Shown here: in pieces, positions 1-12,241 of the stretch
Layout of the letters: each line of letters opens with the position of its first letter
Numbering within the stretch: the first letter of the stretch is position 1
NCBI GenBank assembly: GCA_964036155.1
Contig: OZ038422.1
Location: forward strand, 44,539,201-44,603,200
Direction: 5' to 3'
Length of the DNA stretch: 64,000 nucleotides
Source: Diploscapter coronatus
Taxonomy: Eukaryota > Nematoda > Chromadorea > Rhabditida > Rhabditidae
Program-made: the position numbers and the translations under genes
The notes under the pieces: generated by a model
What the model was told of the DNA's origin: nothing
The model's database searches: none
Seen by the model: the letters and a program-made list of their open reading frames with translations, nothing else

Positions 1-1231
1 AGTCTTTTTGATAAGCATATCACGCGAATTAATAGCGTAAAACATTCTTAAAGTGCAGTTGTTGAAAAAAATAGAAAATTCTTTGGCTTTATCAAATCTT
101 TTAGAAAATTAGTTATCTAATAATGTTCATATTTTATAAAATTTGCGTGCTAAGATATCGTTACTCAAAAATATTGTATTCCAAACGTGAACGTGCAAGT
201 TAAAATAAGATCATGTTTCAGGAGGAAAAAATCTTAAAATATTAATAATACTTACCAAATTGTGACAAAACAAAATGCCAGGTATTGTAAATGAAAAATC
301 CTGCCAGAACCCGGATAGTATTTTCACTTGTAAAAATTCGGAAGTAAAGTGTAGGAAAGCATATCGCACAAAGACGATTGATAGCTGCAAATGAATGCAT
401 AAATGAGTCAAATTATTGAAAGAAAAATAAAAAGTTACCTAAAAATACATCCACGTAAATCGAAATGTACCAGAAATACCAGAAAACTCCCCCAACAATC
501 AGACCAACTCTTGAACCAGCCAAGTCATACAACTCACTAAATATTAATTGAAATTCGGTTCTACTGCTGATGACCGTTGTTTTGAGACAGAATAAATGGT
601 GCACAAATTTGAAAATCAAAATATGGATTCATAAGTTCAAACGTTTCGTCATAAAAACTTACTATAATCATTGAATTGTGTCAATTCGACTGTAAGCAAC
701 TAGTTATTTTTTACAACAAATGTTAGATTTTTTATCTTGTCTCAAAAATCGTCGGCCATTGGCAATATCATGTTTTCTTACAAATAACTTGTGGTTGCTC
801 CCCAAAATGCATAAATAAATAGAACAAATGTGTTAGCAAGCAAATACACGAAGCTCATTATGGCATAGGATGTGAATTCCGAAAACTTTCGGTAGAAAAA
901 TATCGTACAGCATAAATTTATTGCTGCACCCAATAGTCCAAACTAAATTGAGAAATTTATGAGCATTACTAAGCTAATATAACATGCAAAAGTTGACTTA
1001 AAAATATATAATTACGCACAAAAATGCAAAATGATAATGCTCGTAATGGGAGATAAGTGCTCTGTTGCTTTGTATTTAGTTGAATGGTTGCACATTTTTC
1101 AAACCGATATTTCGTTGTTGCATGTTTTCAGTAAGCTGATAAAGTAAATTTAGAAGACAATTCAGAGTATTTAACGGCTAAAATAGACTTACGATAAGCA
1201 TAGCAAGAGAAGCCTCAGTTCTGTCATCCAT
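1..1231 (-). CDS. Srx-like 7TM chemoreceptor, copy A (3' end off the window)
   Basis: Probable nematode serpentine chemoreceptor of the Srx type, a plasma-membrane GPCR expected in sensory neurons. The chosen start is the ATG whose reverse complement is 1229-1231 (MDDRTEASLAML...); the exon may extend upstream. Exons follow the same phases as copy B: TM1-TM2 with the string FGLLGAAINLCC, then a TM3 exon ending IYVDVFL, then a TM3/TM4 exon (about 304-400) with the hallmark AINRLCAICFPTLYF and an FTSENT loop. The next exon, present in copy B at 3206-3420, would lie just left of position 1. Without splicing, the frame after the fourth exon would close at 165-167. The Srx label rests on remembered family patterns (NR in TM3, FP, FT.KNT). 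It could be a neighbouring class such as Srsx. Function is inferred from family only. Confidence 0.6.
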
Positions 1232-1654
1232 TTGAGAGTCTGCTTCTACCTAAAATATGAAATTCTTTAGACTAGCTGAATTGTGAACATCGATAATTTA
1301 TTAAAAAGTTGACATTTTCGAGAATCCGAGCGAATTTTTACCGTAGTATATATCCGTATTATAATGAATTTAATTTGCCCTTAGACACGTCGGCTTACAT
1401 GTACAGACATGTATGATAATCCAATTTCGCAGCAAAATCACAGGTTGTAAACAGCTTAAGTTCCTGCCTTTCTGATTAAATTATTCAATAGGCGTAAAAC
1501 ACTTTAGAGGCTAAAATATAGGAATTTCCTTATTGAAGGGCAATTTTGCAATATTGAAACAACGTGCTTATTGCAAGTATTCGGCTGTAGATACTTTCTT
1601 ACCAAAACAGAAATAGTATGGGATAAGAAGAAAAAAGGGAAAAAATAGCGTTTG

Positions 1655-1745
1655 GTAAAAAAGTGCTCACTCTTGGGAACAAAATACTCACTTTTCTTCT
1701 ACTCTTTGGGAGCAAAGTACTTACTCTTGGTAACAAAGTACCTGC
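1655..1745. repeat. Degenerate minisatellite between the two receptor copies
   Basis: Three to four imperfect copies of a unit close to CTCTTGGGAACAAAGTACT occur head to tail. The apparent peptide on the minus strand here is internally repetitive for this reason and is not taken as a gene. The stretch from 1750 to about 3050 is AT-rich and shows no convincing gene. Confidence 0.5.
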
Positions 1746-3205
1746 AGCCCAAATTTTCCATTTGCATTTGCAGCGACGCCTCTTCCTAACCTCATTCACA
1801 AGTTTGAGGATTGTCTTGATTGAAACTTGACTGTTTGATTGAGTCGCTCGACACTTTTCTGCATGTTTTGCCTGTCTTTCTCATCGGTGCTTGGCCAATT
1901 TGGCTTTTCCTTTCTCGGAATACAATTCGAAAGATGAAAGGAGGTCGATTTCAGTCACTTTATTTCGATGATCATCCGGTAACGAGAATATAATTGTAAG
2001 ATTTCAAACAAGATGATAGGGATGACGTATTCATATTTTGAATCTCCCGCATGCCAGCAATCGAGTCATAATGTTGAAAATATAATATTTTAGGATTTAC
2101 TACATTAAACTCGGAGATTTTTTGTCGTGATAATGTGTTTGAAAATAATTTAAACTATTTTCTATGTCAATAATTCTTATGGCATGCATTTTATAATTGG
2201 TTTGATATGTGTTTCGGCTAACATTATATTAATTGTGAATCTCTTTGAATTAAACTCTTTTTTTAAATGATAATTTATTATACAAGGTAGATATGTTAGA
2301 ATAAGGCAATCGATGTTCAATAACTTAGCGAACTTGTACTACAAGAGTTACATTATTATCTGCCACTTTCCAAGAGCCGAATAAAGTTCTGAAGAGCTTT
2401 TTCCGCAGTTGAGTTGTCAATAAAAAGTATGTTACTCTAAAATGGTAATGCCATTCATTAATTCATATTTGTATTTTAAAAAAAAACTTGTATGACAATT
2501 GAGCTTGAAAGTTTGAAGAAATAATTATTCTTTCTTCTGTGTTGATAGAATGAAGAAATGTTTTACTTTCTCACGCTATTTCCCCATTTAGCTTCTTTCT
2601 CTCTTAAATTTCGCCATTATTTCAAGTTAAAGTGTCAAATTTGATCTCTGCAAGGTCATTAAATAAAATACAAGTTTACCCAGCTAGAAATGGGCACATC
2701 ATCCAACTGAATGACCCGAGGTAGAATTTGAGAAGAATTCGATGCTGGTCGACTAAATCGTAGTGAGCGATTACGTAATACATCAGCACTTGGAGCATGT
2801 AAATCAGAGTGGTTATTAACGACTAAATTGATCAAATTAAGTTTTGATTGTGATATTATTGAACCTGCATGAAGAATCTCAAGTCCCTCGAGTTGATGAC
2901 ATTATGTGGATGGTTATGCATTGAAGGAACTTTTTGTGATCGGAGTTCCTGAATATTTCTAAACAAGTCAGTTTTTACTATCACGTTGAAGTCGTATTAT
3001 AATCGAGATATCGAAAATTTCTAATGGAGTTTAGCTGTTTTTCGAATTTATCTAATTTAGATAGAAGTTAATGAAAATAGTTTGAAATTCTGACAACTGA
3101 TTGAAGATAGTACTTGAAGTAGCGAATTTGTGAGATCGGGGTATATTGAACAATTTGAAACCACGAGTATGTATGTTAGTCTGTCGAAATTTAAAAATGT
3201 AGAAC

Positions 3206-4520
3206 CTCGTATCGTTGGTATATATGGTAAAGCGTAATTGAGTCGAGCAGGAGCGCAGACCCGTTCAAAGCCAATGTCATGTAAAAGTCGTATCGAGCGT
3301 ACAATCGTCCACAAACATATTCCTCGTCGTACATCCATTGATAATTTCTCGGGTTATAGAACACATGACATGTATCTGAATGTAAATCGAATTTGAGATT
3401 ACTATTTTCGGGAAAGGACACTATCTAATTTATCTTTTTGATAAATATATCACGCGAGTTGATAAATTGAAACTTTTAACTTACAATTATCGCAAGAAAT
3501 TTTGGAAGTTTACTAGTTTTTTTTTTTTTAATTTCTAAAATCTTTTAGAAAAAGAAATTATCACAATAATACGTATTTCGTTAATCAAATTTTATTCCCT
3601 AAATAGGTCGATATTCAAAAAATGCTGAATTAAAAATGTGAACGTGCAAGTTAAAACAAGATCATGTTTCAGGAGGAAAAAATCTTAAAATATTAATAAT
3701 ACTTACCAAATTGTGATAAAACAAAATGCCAGATATTGTAAATGCAAAATCCTATCAAAGTCCGAATAGTATTTTTACTTGTAAAAGTTCGGAAGTAAAA
3801 TGTAGGAAAGCACAGTGAACAGAGACGATTGATAGCTGCAAATGAATGCATGAATGATACAAACCACAAAAATCAGACTACCTAAGAATGCATCCACATA
3901 GATCGAAACGTACCAGAAATACCAGAAAACTCCCCCAACAATCAGACCAACTCTTGAATCAGCCAAGTCATACAACTCACTAAATATTAATTGAAATTCG
4001 GTTCTACTGCTGATGACCGTTGTTTCGACACAGAATAAATGATGCATAAATTTGAAAATCAAAGTGTAGATTCATAATTTCAAATTTTTCGTCATAAAAA
4101 TTATTACTAGAATCATTGAATTGTGTCAATTCGACTGTAAGCAACTAGTTATTTTTTACAACAAATGCTAGATTTTTTATCTTGTCTCAAAGATCGTCGA
4201 CCATTGACGATATCATGTTTTCTTACAAATAACTTGTTATCGCTCCCCAAAGTGCATAAATAAATAGAAGAAGTGTATTAGCAAGCAAATACACGAAGCT
4301 CATTATGGCATAGGATGTGAATTCCGAAAACTTTCGGTAGAAAAATATCGTACAGCATAAATTTATTGCTGCACCCAATAGTCCAAACTAAATTAAGAAA
4401 TTTATGCCAATTATTTCATTATTGTGACGAATAAAAAATCTACTTAAAATATGCTATTTTTAATGGCTAAAATAGACTTACGATAAACATGGCAAGAGAA
4501 GCCTCGGTTTTTTCATCCAT
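3206..4520 (-). CDS. Srx-like 7TM chemoreceptor, copy B
   Basis: Tandem paralog of copy A. Exons in transcript order: 4520-4482, 4387-4227, 4009-3882, 3835-3707, 3420-3206; all junction phases agree. The product starts MDEKTEASLAMFIFGLLG (TM1), continues with a TM2 exon, a TM3 segment with AINRLCSLCFPTFYF, and TM4. An extracellular segment follows with CHVFYNPRNYQWMY and a downstream Cys, then TM5 ending SITLYHIYQRYE. The C-FY-P...W pattern followed by a second Cys is characteristic of Srx receptors as I remember them. The TM6-TM7 end is not resolved. A possible exon at 3180-3052 would need a 25-nt intron, so the gene may be truncated or decaying. The acceptor at 4010 (ATCAG) is weak but is the only one that keeps the frame. 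Confidence 0.6.
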
Positions 4521-6265
4521 TTGAGAGTTTGCTTCAACCTAAAATATGAAATTCTTTAGAGTAGTTGAATTAGTTTGAATTATGAAGATCGATAATTTCA
4601 AAGGTTGATATTTCCGAGAATCTGAGTGAATTTTTATCGTAGCATACATCCATACTGTAATTAATTAAATTTAATTTACCCTTAGATACGTCAATTCGCA
4701 CGTGAATACATCATATCATAGTCCGATTTTGCAGAAAAATTGCAACTTGTGAACCTAGCTCAAATTATTGTTTTTCCGATTAAATTATTCAATAGACATG
4801 AAGCACTTTTAGAGACTAAAACACAGCAATTTCCTTATTGAGGAGCAGTTTTGCAACATTGAAACATATGATTATTGCAAGTGTTCTATCTTTCAAGCTA
4901 GAAAACTTTCTATAAGTGAAAATAAAGATAACTAAAACTCAATATTTACTGCTCACTATATGTACGAATTCTCTTCATGCTTCTAATTTCAAATTTCATT
5001 AGCAACACTGCTAATTGCTAATGAGCCGTTGTTGTTTGATTCATTTAAATCATCACCCAATGGTAAATAAACATAAAAATTTTAGATTTATCGGCTTCAA
5101 CGAAAACGAACTATAAAGAGCAAAAAACTGAAGCTTTAAATTAAAATAATGTAATTTGTTCGACTAGTATAGTCTCGCGCTGCTGCCAAGAACATAGTTC
5201 CAACACTGAACTTTGTTTTCCGAATTTATGTCAACTTTTTTTTTTGATAATAATGTTACCTTAAACAGGTGGAAATGTGGCAAATTGCAAAAAGTACTGC
5301 TGCACTAACAATTTTGGCGGAAGTTGTCCAACTACTTTTGGAACATTAGACTTATAATTGGCCATCTAATTGTTCTAGGACTTCGAATGAACTGTAAATA
5401 AATTTATATCGAGTTCGACAAAATAATGCAACAGAAAATCACGCATTATAAATTCTATTCGTTATTTTTTAGTTGTTGTGCGAATATCTTCTGGTCTAGA
5501 CTCGAAATTAACTGAAATACTGGAATTGTGTTGTTATATATTGGTATGTTGGTGAATTGTTGAGATTGTTATTGAGTCGGTTGAGTTGCGTGATCTCCCT
5601 CTCTTCCCCTGCCTGCCTGCCTACCGGATTTGGTGACAGTCTGTCTTGTCTCTGTCATGTCAGATAGCGGTTGCCCCTGTGTCCCGAGTAAATCCATCCC
5701 AATCTCGCTTTCCCCTCTCTATACCCTGTGCTCCTTTCCACTTCCGCTCCTCTTTCCCTCGTAATTCCTACAGTTCGTACAGATTACCCTACCTCCCTCC
5801 CTCCCTCCCTCTCCACTGCTTGAGCGCGTTCGCGAACATCCAAATGGTTTGCGTTTTTGCTCGAATTCATGAGCTAGTGCACACCTCATGCAGCCACTGC
5901 AAGGCAGGCCGTGGGAATTTCACTCATTTCGAATTTTGAATCGGCTGTGTAATCATAGCTTTTTTTTCTATGGAACTCCTCTGAACCTTATCTTTTTCTC
6001 ATAGATCATATGCATATTCTAGGGTATTCTATAGTTTATGGTCTGATTCTGAACTCTACGCTTAGTCACATTTTAAAAATTGCAGAAAAAACGCCAGCTT
6101 AGTCCAATTAGATTCAATTTTTCAACAGAATGCAATTTTCAAAAATCCCATTCCAATAGTTCAACTGTCGAATGGTCGCTTTACTATAGAATTTAGATTA
6201 TCTCCGCCCACGCGGTAAAGTGAAATTTGGTCGAACCGATTTGAATTGAGTGAAGGGGATAATTG
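4521..6265. other. Intergenic region with a TC-rich island
   Basis: No convincing gene. The 3' part of the receptor duplication runs to about 4885. From 5585 to 5840 there is a strongly pyrimidine-skewed, GC-richer island with CCTGCCTGCCTGCC and CCTCCCTCCCTCC runs. It lies about 430 bp upstream of the SLC34 start and could be part of its promoter, but no specific element can be named. Confidence 0.5.
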
Positions 6266-9200
6266 ATGAAGGTGGCTGACAATGGGAGCTGGAATGAGAA
6301 TGGCATCGACGAGGGAACAAAACAGACAAAACAAAGCAGAGCTGCTTGGAGTGCGGCTGCCACTCCATCGGAAGCAGACCACTCAATCACTCAAACTTCC
6401 TCCGGATCGAATTCACCAGAAATGCCCCTACCTCAGAAAACACCAAGTACAGTCTATTTGCTAAGTGACTATTCAGTGGTTGTGCGTATTCCAGACAAAT
6501 CGTCTAGTCCAGTCCCATCTCCAGGAATTTACCGCCTAAAATGTGCCACGTACATATTCGCCGTCTGTCTGTCTCTGTTCATCTACATTTGCTGCTTGAG
6601 CAACATTTCCTCAGCATTCAGTTTGCTGGGTTCCAAAGGATTAGGTATGCTAATTTGCTTGATCAAACAATGACACGTGTCTTGCGAAGTGAGAGACGCT
6701 GAAACTAGAAGAGCGTGAAATGACGCAATCATAATCTTTGAACTTTTTGAAAATGTTTATCAGTCAAGCAATACATCATTCATTGATATAGTAAATTTTT
6801 CATTGAAAGAAAAGATGGTAATGTAACAACTCTGATCTTTGTTTCAAAACAAAGTTTTTAGCTTCGTTGATAAGTTCTATCACAAATTGATTAGAAATGC
6901 ATGCGAAAAATCACAGTACAAGTCATCAAAAAACTAGAAACTTTTTCCACATTTTACGCGCATTGTATCATCTTGACTTTCAATTTGTACTTTGAGCAAA
7001 TGGTCCATGCAAAATTCACGAGATTGAAGATTGAAAGATCAAAATTTTCGCTATTCTCTTGCGCATTTTGCATGCAGCGAATTTATGATTTTATTATCCG
7101 GCGATTTGCGATGCGCATATTTTACTGCTAGATTTGAGAACATGATTCATGAAGCGAATGGTTTCGTTTTCAGCCAAGGCCATCCAAGTGTCGCCGCTCA
7201 TCAATGACCCCATTTCCGCAGTCGTCGTCGGAATGCTGGCCACTGTGATTCTGCAGAGTCCGCAAACAACGACGAATGTTCTCGTGTCGATGGTCGCTGC
7301 CAACAGTAAGTTTGCACTTTGTTAGGTAATCGATGAATAGGAATTAGAGTGAATCTTTCACTGAAGAATATGACATACGTTGAATTGATGGTTTTCAAAC
7401 ATCATTATATGAAGATCGGACTCTTGTGAGTCTTCTTTGCGATTTTTTCAACTATTGTAAGAAATCGTGACAATAATGATCATGTTGATCTTGTAAGAAA
7501 CACTGAAACAGTATATTTTGATCCTGATATGAAAATATTCGAAACGATTCATGTGTGATTTTGAAAACAAATCATCATGGTTTCGAGAAAATCTGCGGTG
7601 ATCAGTCTGAGGGAAATCTGGACACAGTCGATGATGATGATGGATGTCTGTGATTATCGGGGTAATTTCAGTGTTGACAGTCCATGACGCGATCCCCGTC
7701 ATGATTGGATCTGAACTAGGATCTTCGCTTGTCAACGGACTCGTGTCTATTGCTTACTCTAGCGATCCTACACAGTAAGACTTGTTTATTTTGAATTTTA
7801 TTTTTTAATGATAAAATCTAGTTTGGTATGGATTTATTTTTCTTTTCTGAACTATTTTAAAAATATCTTTAATCAATATTCATTTTATGGAATAGTGCTT
7901 TATCTGCTTGTCATTGAAATGATTTCAAACTTCTCACAGTTACTAAACTCGAAGCCTTAATGGTAAGGAACTGATTCTTGAGAGGGGTCTCTAGCAATGA
8001 TTCACGACTCCATTTGCTAGTATTATGTTTTTTATCTTTCATCTACCGTAATGATCAATTTGGTATTCCCATTTCATTCACATAGCATTTTCGAGTTCAT
8101 ATATTTCATCATTTCACTTCAATTTGGGTCAAATCTGCCTAATGGTGTCTGCCGATGATGTTTCGTATGAAATGACGAGATGTCATTGAAAAATTAGCTG
8201 TGTTTGATTTAGAAACGTGTTCTAAAATTTCTAATAACAAAGATGACACATCGCGATCTTTAACCTGAAAATCTGAAAGATGGAAAATCGGAAAATATCG
8301 AAGTGATCTGATGATTTTAGATTCGAAAGGGCATTCGCTGCAGCAACGTTAGGGGACAACTTTAACATCTGCTGTTTGTTCATAATCTTCCCAGTTGAAT
8401 TGATTACTGGGGTTCTCGAGATTTGTGGTAAATGGATAGTCGATCTGCTCGTTTCGGAGCAGGGACTCAAGTTCAAGACTCTTGAATTACTGACTGATCC
8501 TGTCAACAACTTTATTCTACAGGTAGGCAGAAAATGTGACCTATTTTTCCCTAAAATTTATCTTTTTGACTACACTTTACAAAAAAAGATAGATTAATAC
8601 CACACCAAGTTCACTGTAAGTATGTAGCGCAATGATTTAAAATTGAACTATTCATATGTTTATTGAAAAATTGCACGCTTTGAGGTAAACGATGAAGAGC
8701 TTCGCAATGCCTCATTGTATCCCGAGATGTTCGACGAGCACCACACTTTCGTGCTTCGATGCGTTTTTTACAACGGGTCCAGAATCTATAATTGTAAGCC
8801 AGCTTCGATTAAAATCTTGATCTCACGAAAATTAGTATTTTCAGGTCCCTATAATCATATTTTCTCGTACACTCACATGACTGATAGGGCCATTGGTTGG
8901 ATAGTTCTCATCTCATCAATCACTGTGCTCATATTCTGCCTGATTTCAATCGTTTATTTCATACAGGCAAAATTAGTGCATTCCGATGAAGAAACGCAGT
9001 TGCAAATTTAGAAGCTACTTGATGAACGTGTATCAAAGAGTGTTAGGAAATTGCTTTCTAAGGAATGTCCTGGTGCTTGGAAGCCGTGCACAGGTTACAC
9101 TGTCATGTTAGTTGGATTGCTTGTCACGCTTTTGGTAAGATATCACTAGTGAACTGTCTCGAAGGAAATAGTTTAGCTGCAATCGAATAGCATCTTCAAT

Positions 9201-10495
9201 TCATCTTTAACTCCAATGGTCGGGTCTGGAGTCGTGACTCTGGAGGAAATGTATCCACTCGTAATGGGATCGAATATCGGTGGCAGTTTCAGCGGTGTTC
9301 TTGCAGCACTTTCTGCGGATAGCAGTCGATTCGAGAAGTATGACTATCATTGGCACTCAACCTCTCGGGATCAGAAAATTATTTAAAAACTCCGGCCTTT
9401 GACTCAATTCATTTTGATGGACTAAAAAAGGAATTTAATCTAAAATACTGCGGAAAATATCTTTAGAGAGCACTACATTAAAAATTTCAGATCACTGCAC
9501 ATGGCGATGTGCCAAGTCCTGTACAATATCTTTGGAACTTTGATGTTCTACGTCGTCCCGGCCACGAGACAACTTCCAATTTACATGTCCAAACGACTCG
9601 GCCAGATCGAAAATGAGGTTTTTATCCACTACACAATAGTTTGTTGAACTCTAATAATTTTCAGTACCGTTGGTTCATCATTGTTTTCATTCTGATATTC
9701 TTCGTGGTTTTGCCGGCCATCGTCATTTTTCTGACACTTCTACCAGATTTTGTCATAGTCGGCGTATTTACGCTCGTATTAATTCTGACACTGATCTTCG
9801 CGTGTATTTGCTACTTACAGGTAATCCATAAAAGTGCAACTTAGGTCTACTTTTGCATTTCATCAATGGAACTTGTTCTTATTAGAAGATAATTCTTAGA
9901 ACAGTTATCTTAATCATGACACTTCGACTAGGCTCTGAATTAGTGAAAATGTCAAAGCACTCATTATCCTTCCTGATAAATTTCATATTTTCGCGATTTT
10001 AGAAAGTAGCTCCACAAATGTTGCCAACTTGGCTGTGGGACTGGAAGATTTTGCCAATTTACTTGCGATCGCTTAAACCCTACGATCCATTCATGACGAA
10101 ACTATTCACCAATATCCCCTTTATTGGAGGTTTCTTCGACCGACCATACTCCAAAGATAAGGTAACTTCAAGAAGAACACAGTGGCGAGCGAAGTTTGGA
10201 ATCGAAAACTACTTTATTAAACATGAAGCGTAAACCTATTTTTATTGACAAAAAATCAGAAATTTGGCTGAAATGCAAGGATTTTGAGGCCTAGAAATCA
10301 GACAAATTTCTAGATGATTTGTTTATAAAGAATGATTTATCCGTCATTTTAAAAATTACGCCTAGTTCAAACTTTTTCGCCACTCCATATCTGAAAAAGC
10401 TAAAAAAATCACATTTTTAGATTGGTCGTAAGAAAAGTATCATCGAAGAAAACATTGATAAACTGGTACGGTTAAGCAGACATACACAGGTCTAA
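6266..10495 (+). CDS. SLC34 type II sodium-phosphate cotransporter
   Basis: Na+-coupled inorganic phosphate transporter of the plasma membrane. Twelve exons: 6266-6644, 7174-7305, 7672-7774, 8321-8522, 8685-8793, 8845-8966 (or 8975), 9012-9134, 9177-9337, 9491-9617, 9665-9820, 10003-10161, 10421-10495. Phases agree throughout and give about 615 residues, normal for the family. A polar N terminus precedes TM1 (about 90-112). The two inverted SLC34 repeats show as LQSPQTTTNVLVSMV (Q154) with LTVHDAIPVMIGSELGSS, and LQSNSIFNSSLTPMVG (Q392) with YPLVMGSNIGG. The acidic/Cys loop, the YRWF helix and a C-terminal LPIYLRSLKPYDPF match vertebrate NaPi-II. Odd points: both QSSS signatures are altered, and the exon 6 donor is either GC (8967) or a GT 9 nt later. 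An AATAAA 64 nt after the stop supports this 3' end. An alternative ends at 10867. Confidence 0.93.
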
Positions 10496-10552
10496 TTTTT
10501 GCTGCATTTCAAATTTCTATTTTTAATCGAAATATATTATTTATCCGCTAGA

Positions 10553-10580
10553 AAAAAGAATAAATAAATTTATTTATCTG
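10553..10580. terminator. Palindromic bidirectional poly(A) element between convergent genes
   Basis: The string AATAAATAAATTTATTTAT (from 10559) reads AATAAA on both strands. It lies between the SLC34 stop (10495) and the stop of the minus-strand claudin-like gene (10871). It can therefore supply polyadenylation hexamers to both convergent transcripts. Confidence 0.6.
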
Positions 10581-10870
10581 TCGCTAAAAGTGAATATCGA
10601 TAGTTTAGTATGAAATTGCTATTTTGGAATGAGTATCGAACATTTTTCTGGGGACACAATTTATGAAGAAATGAAAGACGAACGAGTGCATTTGACAGAC
10701 TCAAATATGCACTTTGAATAAATAAATAGGTATTTTTGGAATTCATGAAATCATGAGATATTTCGAACAAATTGAGGATTCTTAAAGATATTCTACTGAA
10801 AAAATGAATGAAACAACAAGGCAATATTCCTACCGTAGTTCGTAATTTTCAGAAAAACGAAAGTTAAACA

Positions 10871-12241
10871 TCATAGAACCGAGATCATTTCACCTTCTAG
10901 GTCATACACTGGATCAGATCTTGATGAAATACCTGAATTCAGCTTCTTCAGAAGAAATTGAATTTCAGAGCTTACACAGCAAAAATGAGGAAAGTATGAT
11001 GAACCCTGCACTGGTACATGCCATGATAAATGCCCACGATAATTCGTTTCTATCGCCTATCTAAACGATGAGATTTTACACCTCTTTGTAGATAATGAAC
11101 TCACGTTCAGATAATACAGCGCATCCCTGAATTGATGTTGATGCAAAGTGAATGTCTTTCCTTGACGATTTGCATCCCAGTAAACTATGCAGGATATTAT
11201 TGCACAAACGCCTAAATTCAAAAACAGACTCAATTCGTGCTTTTATAACATAACAACGATTCGATTCTGCAAAGACATGACTTTTATGAATCACACAAGG
11301 AAATTACATCGAAGACATAATATGTGAAAAGATAAATGAGATGTGGATATATTTGAATAAAAACTATTCTTCATGCTCTTACTTTCTACTCTGCAAAAAA
11401 GTCATGTCTTCCCCGAATTTTCGAATTTACCTGCGAAAAATAGCAGAAACGTAAGCGACGACTTGAATCGTTTGCAGCAAAATGGAGCACAGAGAAGTGA
11501 GAGTGAACATATGCACAGGCATAGCGTAATTAACGAGGCAATTAATATTTCAAATGCTGAAAATTACTTTCATGATTTATTAATCCTTTCTGCATTTTCA
11601 CCTCTTCCAGATATGCTTTCATTTCAGATGTTTTGTCAGAATATTTCATGCTTCATTAAGCAAGTCTATTTTGGTGTTTGGTAAAATCAAGAACACCCTT
11701 TTTCATGTCGCATATTTCGAGCGAAGTTTTTGCTTGAAATCATTTCAAAATGTTCACAAATATTCATAAGGCAAAATTTAGAAACTCGAAGCAAACCCTG
11801 AGTCTGAAGGAACGTGTAGGTAGCTCTAGAATAGTAGATGTCATTAGTGTCGAAAACATGACCGAATTGGCGAAAGAGCGATCCGAGTCTGAAGTCGCAC
11901 CGCTGGTGCTGCTTCGTCATGACACACTGGTGCAGAACGCCTCGGTGCATCTCTAATTGGTCTAGAATGGACATTTTAGACGGCAAGGTTTAACTTTCAA
12001 CTAAAATACCCATATAAGCGGCAGGAAGATGTGTTGACCAATAGTCTGAAAGAAATGCAGTGATAAGCATGCCCGTACCTATCAGAAGCACGATCCATGA
12101 TAAAACCTAAAATGACTATCACTGTCGATAATGAACTGGGACAAATGATGATATAGTTTATTCAACTTTCGATAAACTACCGTAAAGTCTAAAATAAAAA
12201 TCCCCTGAGCTAGAAGCAAGGCAAAAACGAAGATAAAAATT
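10871..12241 (-). CDS. Claudin/Clc-like four-TM membrane protein (5' end unresolved)
   Basis: Probable PMP22/claudin superfamily protein, a four-helix membrane protein of cell junctions or channel complexes. Exons in transcript order: 12241-12181, 12106-12079, 12045-12010, 11952-11797, 11556-11431, 11211-11105, 11060-10976, 10932-10871; every junction keeps phase. TM1 includes VLSWIVLLI. The first loop has W, then HRGVLHQCV, then a second Cys (QRCDF), matching the claudin W...GLW..C...C signature. TM2 and TM3 lie in exons 5-6 (AFEILIASLITLCLCICS; GVCAIISCIVYW). TM4 is in exon 7 (LSWAFIMACTSAGFII). The short tail ends EGEMISVL. About 219 residues are seen. The first exon starts in mid-codon, so the initiator exon lies upstream, possibly ATGCAG at 12346-12351, but I could not join it. 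Spliced continuity makes this far better than the plus-strand ORFs here. Confidence 0.78.

Larger units (their letters stand above)
1..4885. repeat. Tandem duplication of a chemoreceptor locus
   Basis: Block 1-1580 is homologous to block about 3428-4885. Similarity covers exons, introns and several hundred bases upstream: AGGAGGAAAAAATCTTAAAA and the TTTCGGTAGAAAAATATCGT exon string occur in both, and upstream both share TTTCCTTATTGA followed by TTGCAA. Exons are more similar than flanks. The spacer 1580-3050 is not duplicated. Confidence 0.85.

Noticed and set aside
3052..3180. Extra 3' exon for chemoreceptor copy B
   Set aside because: It would require a 25-nt intron and gives no recognisable TM6/TM7.
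10853..11064. Plus-strand open frame after an SLC34-like acceptor (RKLNIIEPRSFHLLGHTLDQ...) as a long SLC34 C terminus
   Set aside because: It needs an awkward donor phase, and the same bases encode TM4 and the tail of the phase-consistent minus-strand claudin-like gene. An AATAAA follows the simpler stop at 10495.
11373..11956. Plus-strand ORFs around 11.4 and 11.8 kb
   Set aside because: They are antisense to TM2/TM3 and first-loop exons of the claudin-like gene, and no splice joins them in frame.
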